This document shows, in pieces, positions 7,498-12,352 of a stretch of DNA of 12,352 bases. A model generated the notes under the pieces. The model saw only the letters and a list, made by a program, of their open reading frames with translations, did no database searches and was not told where the DNA came from. Each line of letters starts with the position of its first letter. Within the stretch, counting starts at the first letter, position 1. This DNA comes from Hydnum rufescens UP504 (taxonomy: Eukaryota > Basidiomycota > Agaricomycetes > Cantharellales > Hydnaceae): positions 3,238-15,589 of the forward strand of contig MU129422.1 in assembly GCA_014904985.1 (NCBI GenBank), given 5' to 3'. A program made the position numbers and the translations under genes.

Positions 7498-10049
7498 ATG
7501 TCAGCCCCCCCTCAACTGCTGGCATGACTCCATCCCATGCTAGCTCCCCTACTAGTGAGGTGGTAGTTAGAAGCCCTCACAAATGTCACCCCACAGCAAA
7601 GGCTGCTGCTCTTCCCAAAAAGGCTTGTCACACTATCTGGGCCCCCATCAAAAATCAAGGTGACATTGGCTCATCAAGTCAAAGGTGGCAAAGACTATGG
7701 TCTCAACTTCTATGACTGACAAGCCTATCAATGCTGAGTCAGGTCTCACTGAGTATGAGCTGTTATGTGAGAGGAATATACAGCAAACAAGGCTCTCCTT
7801 GAGGACCTGGGGCTCTTCCCTAATCCACTTGGCATTCCTAGTCCACCTCCTACTAATAAGGCAAGGCAACTTTCAGTCACTTATTTTTTTTCTACCTAAT
7901 ATTTCCATCCTTCATTGTAGTGTGGTCAGAAAAAAGCAGCAGAGCTTAATGGTGATGATGACTATGGCCCCAAGCCAGATACTGGTATGCACTCAATCCC
8001 TGCATGCTTATCCATCATCCAAGTCCAGTTAACTAGCAATGGTCCAGAATCGGAGAACAGTGCCACCAGTGATGCTAGCATACAAGACCAGAACACCAGT
8101 GGTAAATGTGCTGAGCCAAGGAACCATGCTAATGGTGATAGTAGCCCAACTGTGGATGATATCAGCAATAGCAACAATGATGGTGACAATGGAGAAGATG
8201 TCATTGATCAAGAAGAAGCACAGATTAAAGCACAGCATGCTAAAGAAGATGAGGCCCTAGCATGAATATCACAAATGCTAAAGAAGAACAAGCAGCTTTG
8301 TGGCCCCACAGAAATCATTGAATTCAGTTGTTCAGCCTGCAGAATTCCTTTTAAGGCATCAAAGATGGTTTTGTTATATTTTCTTAACATTTTCAAAGCC
8401 ACTAGTGCTGATATACATATTTAAAGTCTGACCCAGCCCATGATGTTCAGTCTGATGATCTTGTTGGTAGCCTGCCTCATCAAATGTCCCCAGCACTCCA
8501 ACTCCTACAAAGAACCAACACTCCCCTCAAATCAGAAACATACTCTTGAAGATTTCTGGTCCCTTGACATGAATGAGCCAACAAGCATGTATCCCACTAT
8601 GAAAAGGCCAAAGCAGGTATGATATCTATTCTTTGTATCAGAAGTTCTGGAACCTCACATTCCCTCCTTCATATTTGGATGATTTAATAATGTAATTCCC
8701 ATGGTTTCTCTAGGAATATCAGCTACAGTCATTCTTGTCCTCATGTTCCTCAACACCATATGATGATGTGATATCTTTGCATGATGGATCGCTGCCCCTG
8801 GGCCCTGTAAGTCTTGAGTAACAGCATATTATGGTAACTCCCTAACCTCACTAATCTGTGCCATGCAGGCTAGGAAGTATCACACCAGTGCTACAACCTT
8901 GCTTGCTAGATCTGTGCTGCCCATCTCACACTTGGTCTCTCAGGCTCATAACAGGTCATCTTCACCTGTTGGCAAGGTGGATTACCTTGAGCCAAAAGCC
9001 TCAAGTGCCAGCAACTCAAGCATGTCCCACCAGGGATATTGGAGAAAACTCCCTGACCAGCATTATTGGATCATTATTCAATCAGTAATACTCAATTTTG
9101 ATGTATTTGGTAGCCACCTCCAATTGCATAGCTATATCATGAGGGCCTTTGACACAGCATTTGAGACACATGATATTGAACCATTCAAGACCACTTCCCC
9201 CATGATTCTCATGGTATGTGTGTTTGATTCTTATTCTTGTCTCTGAACAAAATCAACACCTTTGATTTATAATACCTAGGCCTTAAACACTGCCTCAAAT
9301 TTCCAGGGACATTTCAAGAATACAGCCTGAAACCGTGTCCCCACACTATACAATTTCCCCCACTCAGCTGCCGATGATGATGAAGATGTGTTGGATGAAA
9401 TTGCAGCTATCATGCATGCAGCACTCAAGGACCAGAATTTTTCTTTTCAAATCTATGATGCAGAAGCAGTGAGTTGAGATTGGACTCATGAAGTTGAGGT
9501 TTGCTGACACTATATTTGATTAGGGTACACATTCGAATGCACACCATCACCCCTGTATTCTTCAAGTAATTCAAACATTTTTTACACTTGGTAGGAAGAA
9601 CCAAAAAAACAAGGTTGTGATGTTCTCCCTAATGCTGGCATTCATGCCTATGCCCACAGAGACTGTTGCATTTGCTCTAACTGCTGTGAGTTTGATCCTA
9701 CATCTGTCTTTCTTTTGATTCACAGGTCCCATGGTGTGACTTAATACAGATACAGAACACTCTCGAAAGCTGGGCAGATGGCATTGAGAAAAATATAGAG
9801 TTCTCAGCTGAAATTTATTGGGAATATTATGAGGGACACCTCAATTGGATCAAGAGCTGGAGTGCTTGTCACCCAGAAGAATGGCTTGAAATCAGTACAA
9901 CACTCAGCAATGCCATGGTGTGAGTTTTGATTTCATTCTGGTTTATTGAGATTTACTTACATGCCAGGACTCTTAGTGGATCCCTAGGCTATAAGCCAGC
10001 ATCAGGGTCAGCTCAGAAAGGAAAGAGAGTTTTAAGGGAGGATGATTGA
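7498..10049 (+). pseudogene. Multi-exon DUF6532-type fungal protein, decayed 5' half and nearly intact 3' half
   Basis: The function of this family is unknown. The 5' part reads SSPTSEVVVRSPHK, KDYGLNFYD and LGLFPNPLGIPSPPPTNK, then an acidic, low-complexity middle (7921-8262). The C-terminal domain is spread over exons 8714-8806, 8869-9213, 9280-9468, 9524-9685, 9726-9919 and 9977-10049. They join without frame loss through GT-AG introns of 62, 66, 55, 40 and 57 bp; a 97 bp intron (8617-8713) precedes them. Diagnostic stretches are WIIIQSVILNFDVFGSHL, HHHPCILQVIQTFFTLGRK, MLAFMPMPTETVAFALTAV and FSAEIYWEYYEGHLNWIKSW, with stop at 10047-10049. The HP-x-I and F-x-P-x-P-x-x-T-x-A-x-x-LTA pattern is why I call DUF6532. 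Damage: a C-run frameshift at 7505-7511, another near 7675, TGA at 7717, 7735, 7750, 7756, 7768, 8263 and 9328, and an unclear frame between 8340 and 8616. Confidence 0.65.
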
Positions 10050-10501
10050 TTGTACAATGTAGCTACAGATAAAATTTTGATTCCTTTGTTCTGCTTGCTG
10101 GGAAAAAAAGTATTCTGGAGAAATGGGAGAGCCAACAAAGTAGCACCAAAGCAAACAAAGACGCTCAAACCAAGTAAAGATACAAAGCATTGGAGTCAAA
10201 TCCATGCTCCAAAGCCTCAATATTAAGGTAAGACATTTGGAGTGCTTTGTTAGCTTTGACAGCTCTGGAGGCTCTTGTTCAGCAGTTGGATTCCCTGATG
10301 TCCCAACATGGCTTGGGAATGGATTTTCATAATGGTGCACTGACCCCTAAGTCACTGCCAGATATTTTCAGCTTTCCAACACACCCTCAGTAGCTTTGTA
10401 CTTAGTTTTTATAATAGTTCAAACTCTAATAGCAATAGGACAGGTTGTCTGTGCTACACATCACTATATAGCTCTTGAAAGAGAGCCTCCTGGACTAACT
10501 G
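10050..10501. other. No recognisable gene; 3' flank between two convergent pseudogenes
   Basis: This stretch lies between the stop of the DUF6532-type gene and the stop of the DDE transposase. The only structure I see is an imperfect inverted repeat: CAAAGCAAACAAAG at 10147-10160 against CTTTGTTAGCTTTG at 10245-10258, one mismatch, 84 bp spacer. CAAAG recurs several more times between 10135 and 10200. I cannot say whether this marks a transposon end. Confidence 0.4.
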
Positions 10502-11840
10502 TCACTTCTGTTGGCCTAGTGTCTCACCCATGGCCAGTGCCTGACCATGCCAAAGAAAACCCTCCACCTCATTTGTAGGGTCTGCGTTGTCCTCATCCTC
10601 AAGTCCAACATGTACCCAATCCCAGAATTCCTCATCCCCTCCATCTTCAACTTGTGCTGTGAGTGAATGAATTACAAGACAAACATGAACCCATGCAAGT
10701 GCCCAGCAAAAGTCTTGTTCAGAGTTGATGTTCTGCCATAGGCCAAGCAGAGATTGAAATCACCCTTTGAGGTACCCTATTGCATGCTCTGAGCATATAC
10801 AAACCTAATTCAATGGATTAGAAGATGCAGGTAATATAGATACAAACAGAAGATACCTGGGAGAGGTAATGATTGAACTGGTGATTCTCTGGGATGAGCA
10901 AAAGGGGCCTAACACACCATGAAGCCAGGCCATAAGCTGAGTCAGCCCAGAGCCACTTGCCTTCACAAAAGAGTGTTTCAGACTCCTTGAAGGCCTGTGA
11001 TTCTCAAAACACCATGGAATCATGTACACTCCCCAGGGGGCCTAGGATGTAATCGATAATATGAAGATCTGGTGTTGTAATGAGCTGAATATTCACATTA
11101 GTACAAGGGGAACACTGGTGGCACATATAACATACTGTAAGGCTTAAAGAGTAGTTGGATTTGTGATCATAAAACTGCTTGCCATGATGGCCAGGTTTGC
11201 AGTGTAATGGAATAAGTGTGCCATCAACCATAGCAAATCCCAGGTGCCATGCCTTGCATGCAACCAATTCCACCCAGTCAGAAGCCCTCTGCTTCTCAAC
11301 CCTCATAGGCCACTGGATAGCCCAATTGTGGAGAGGCATAAATGCAAGCATCACCCTTCACATGGACTTCACCACAATGCTGCTGCTGCATCCCACCCAT
11401 TGAGCAATGGCCTCAACAGACAAAGCACTGCCATAGTGGCCAAATCAATAGAGGGTGATGGCCAGCTGATCAGGGACAGGGAGCTGTGGGGTAATTCCCA
11501 TACTGTAGAATACAGGGTCATCTTCAATAAGCACAAGAAGGCCATCAAAGGTACATGGCACAACTCAAAAGTTCTGCCAAAATTGAAATGGGTCATCTTC
11601 CTTATAAAAGATAAGGACTAGTCCAAGTTGGGTGGCTTTCTCAACTTCATGGGGGAAAAGGATTCGGGTGGAGAGAAGCAGGATAAAAAATGAGCAAATG
11701 TGCCTCATTGCCACATTTGTAATATAGTACTCAAGGTTCCATATGTACATGATTGTTATTTCCCCATTCGTCCTGTCCTCTGTACTATTACATAATAGCA
11801 TGGCTGTGACGATTCTAAGTCGCTGATGTGGTGGAATCAA
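10502..11840 (-). pseudogene. PIF/Harbinger-type DDE transposase (DDE_Tnp_4 superfamily), decayed
   Basis: This encoded a DDE endonuclease of PIF/Harbinger type, which normally works with a separate Myb-like DNA-binding protein. The N-terminal part shows PPHQRLR, then, across frame changes, a helical segment with FGHYGSALSVEAIAQWVG and VMLAFMPLHNWAIQW. The catalytic core has AMVDGTLIPLHCKPGHHG (first Asp at 11223-11225), FYDHKSNYSLSL, HIIDYILGPLGSVHDSMVF, WLWADSAYGLASWCV (second Asp at 10941-10943) and CSEHAIGYLKG (Glu at 10787-10789), so all three acidic residues survive. A 52 bp intron (10805-10856, GT-AG) joins ENHQFNHYLSQ to VCICSEHAIG in frame. TGA stops lie at 11358, 11004 and 10760, at Arg positions. 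The C-terminus ends at 10502-10504. The start is uncertain: 11840 is an upper bound and the codon there is not ATG. About 430 codons fits the family. Confidence 0.85.
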
Positions 11841-12352
11841 ACCTATCTTTTTGCCCAGACTCCTTCACTCTCACAAGACCCATGAAACTATGCAGCCACA
11901 CGACCTAGTCATGTTATGACTCACCTGGCAAAGCTACCCGAACCGTCGCCACAGAGCACAGTGTTGAGAAGGATAAGGGAGAGTCATGTATGAGCATGAC
12001 TCTACTAAGTAAGCTCCCTTTCTCTACTTTATCAGCTGATCATCCCTTTGCCCCCTTAGATAGTAGTCTGGCCCTTTCACCAGCTACTACCACACCTCCC
12101 ACATTCCTTCCCCCTCTCCCTCTGCTTCTCCCACATATGAGGTGAAGCCAGTGCTTAGCCTCGTGCATGGCCTGTCCGCTGTAAGCAGGATGGTTAATAA
12201 CCAATCCAACTACTGTCCATGATGTTGAGCCGGGGACGAAAGAGGGGATCACAGATCTAATCCAGATGTTCAGGTCTGAGTGGGGGAAGGTCTTTTGAAC
12301 AGGGGAAATTGCAGTGAGCCAACAAAGCCCAAGCAATTAAGTGAGAATGTGT
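11841..12352. other. Unassigned DNA with higher CpG density
   Basis: I see no convincing gene here. The one sizeable open frame (minus strand, 12040-12336) shows no recognisable motif. CpG dinucleotides, almost absent to the left, appear about 11 times between 11760 and 12235. This suggests that the boundary of the decayed repeat block lies near 11.75-11.85 kb, with less methylated or younger DNA beyond. C/T-rich tracts lie at 12055-12130. Confidence 0.45.
11907..12003. repeat. Two small palindromes built on GTCAT/ATGAC
   Basis: AGTCATGTTATGACT (11907-11921) has perfect 6 bp arms. AGAGTCATG at 11980-11988 pairs perfectly with CATGACTCT at 11995-12003 across a 6 bp loop. The first overlaps a TGACTCA AP-1/GCN4-type site. 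They may be bZIP-type binding sites or part of a repeat end; neither role is shown. Confidence 0.55.

Noticed and set aside
7861..7920. A GC-AG intron in the 5' part of the DUF6532-type gene
   Set aside because: It would join TNK to GQKKAAELNGDDD in a plausible frame, but the donor is non-canonical and the surrounding frames are already broken, so I leave it as a possibility only.
7985..8028. Possible intron with GTATGC donor and TCCAG acceptor in the DUF6532-type gene
   Set aside because: Reading straight through keeps the frame from the upstream segment into the acidic region, while splicing would break it.
7685..8032. 115-codon plus-strand open frame (starting MAKTMVSTSM)
   Set aside because: It is a shadow frame. 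The neighbouring frame reads KDYGLNFYD and LGLFPNPLG with TGA at arginine positions, which looks like the true ancestral coding frame.
9597..9720. A reading with NAGIHAYAHRD, resembling the HxD iron-binding motif of TET/JBP dioxygenases, which are known to travel with KDZ transposons
   Set aside because: It lies in the wrong frame. The neighbouring exons splice in frame into a different reading (MLAFMPMPTETVAFALTAV), which matches the DUF6532-type domain, and no other TET/JBP motif is present.
10032..10340. 102-codon minus-strand open frame
   Set aside because: It overlaps the terminal exon of the DUF6532-type gene in antisense and has no recognisable motif.
12040..12336. 98-codon minus-strand open frame with a Gly/Arg-rich tail
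   Set aside because: The tail is the complement of a C/T-rich low-complexity tract, and I see no family motif or conserved start context.
1..12352. Neurospora-type RIP as the cause of decay
   Set aside because: CA dinucleotides remain abundant and the stops are TGA rather than TAA or TAG, which fits CpG-directed loss instead.

Overview
The window looks like a repeat-rich, strongly decayed stretch of a filamentous basidiomycete genome, most likely Agaricomycetes. The evidence is the gene families I can recognise: a Plavaka/KDZ-type transposase, a PIF/Harbinger-type DDE transposase, a DUF6532-type protein with several 40-100 bp GT-AG introns, and an agaricomycete transposon-associated protein with a KLFSDST motif. 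I see no intact gene, and no rRNA, tRNA or CRISPR array.

Layout, left to right. At 1-180 (-) is the N-terminal helix-turn-helix end of a pogo/Tc5-like transposase, running off the left edge. At 556-1302 a ~375 bp unit occurs twice in tandem, the copies differing almost only by single-base homopolymer indels. At 1295-1457 is a cluster of CAAAAGT motifs. At 1581-4260 (+) is a broken KLFSDST-type gene whose middle (about 2010-3410) is replaced by non-coding DNA holding a 160 bp tandem repeat and a promoter-like block (five TGACATCA motifs, an AP-1 site and a TATA box). At 4333-7365 (-) is an almost full-length Plavaka transposase pseudogene. At 7498-10049 (+) is a multi-exon DUF6532-type pseudogene. 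At 10502-11840 (-) is a PIF/Harbinger-type DDE transposase pseudogene. At 11841-12352 is unassigned DNA with a clearly higher CpG density.

Two features tie the window together. First, CpG is almost absent: I counted about 37 CG dinucleotides by eye in 12.35 kb, 11 of them in the last ~0.6 kb. Nearly all premature stops in the recognisable genes are TGA, and most fall where the families carry arginine, as expected from CGA to TGA by deamination of methylated CpG. Second, the three central genes are packed tightly: the KLFSDST gene and Plavaka are tail to tail with ~70 bp between them, and Plavaka and the DUF6532 gene are head to head with ~130 bp between their starts. This fits one large Plavaka-family element carrying two extra genes. 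It equally fits independent insertions, and the sequence alone does not decide.
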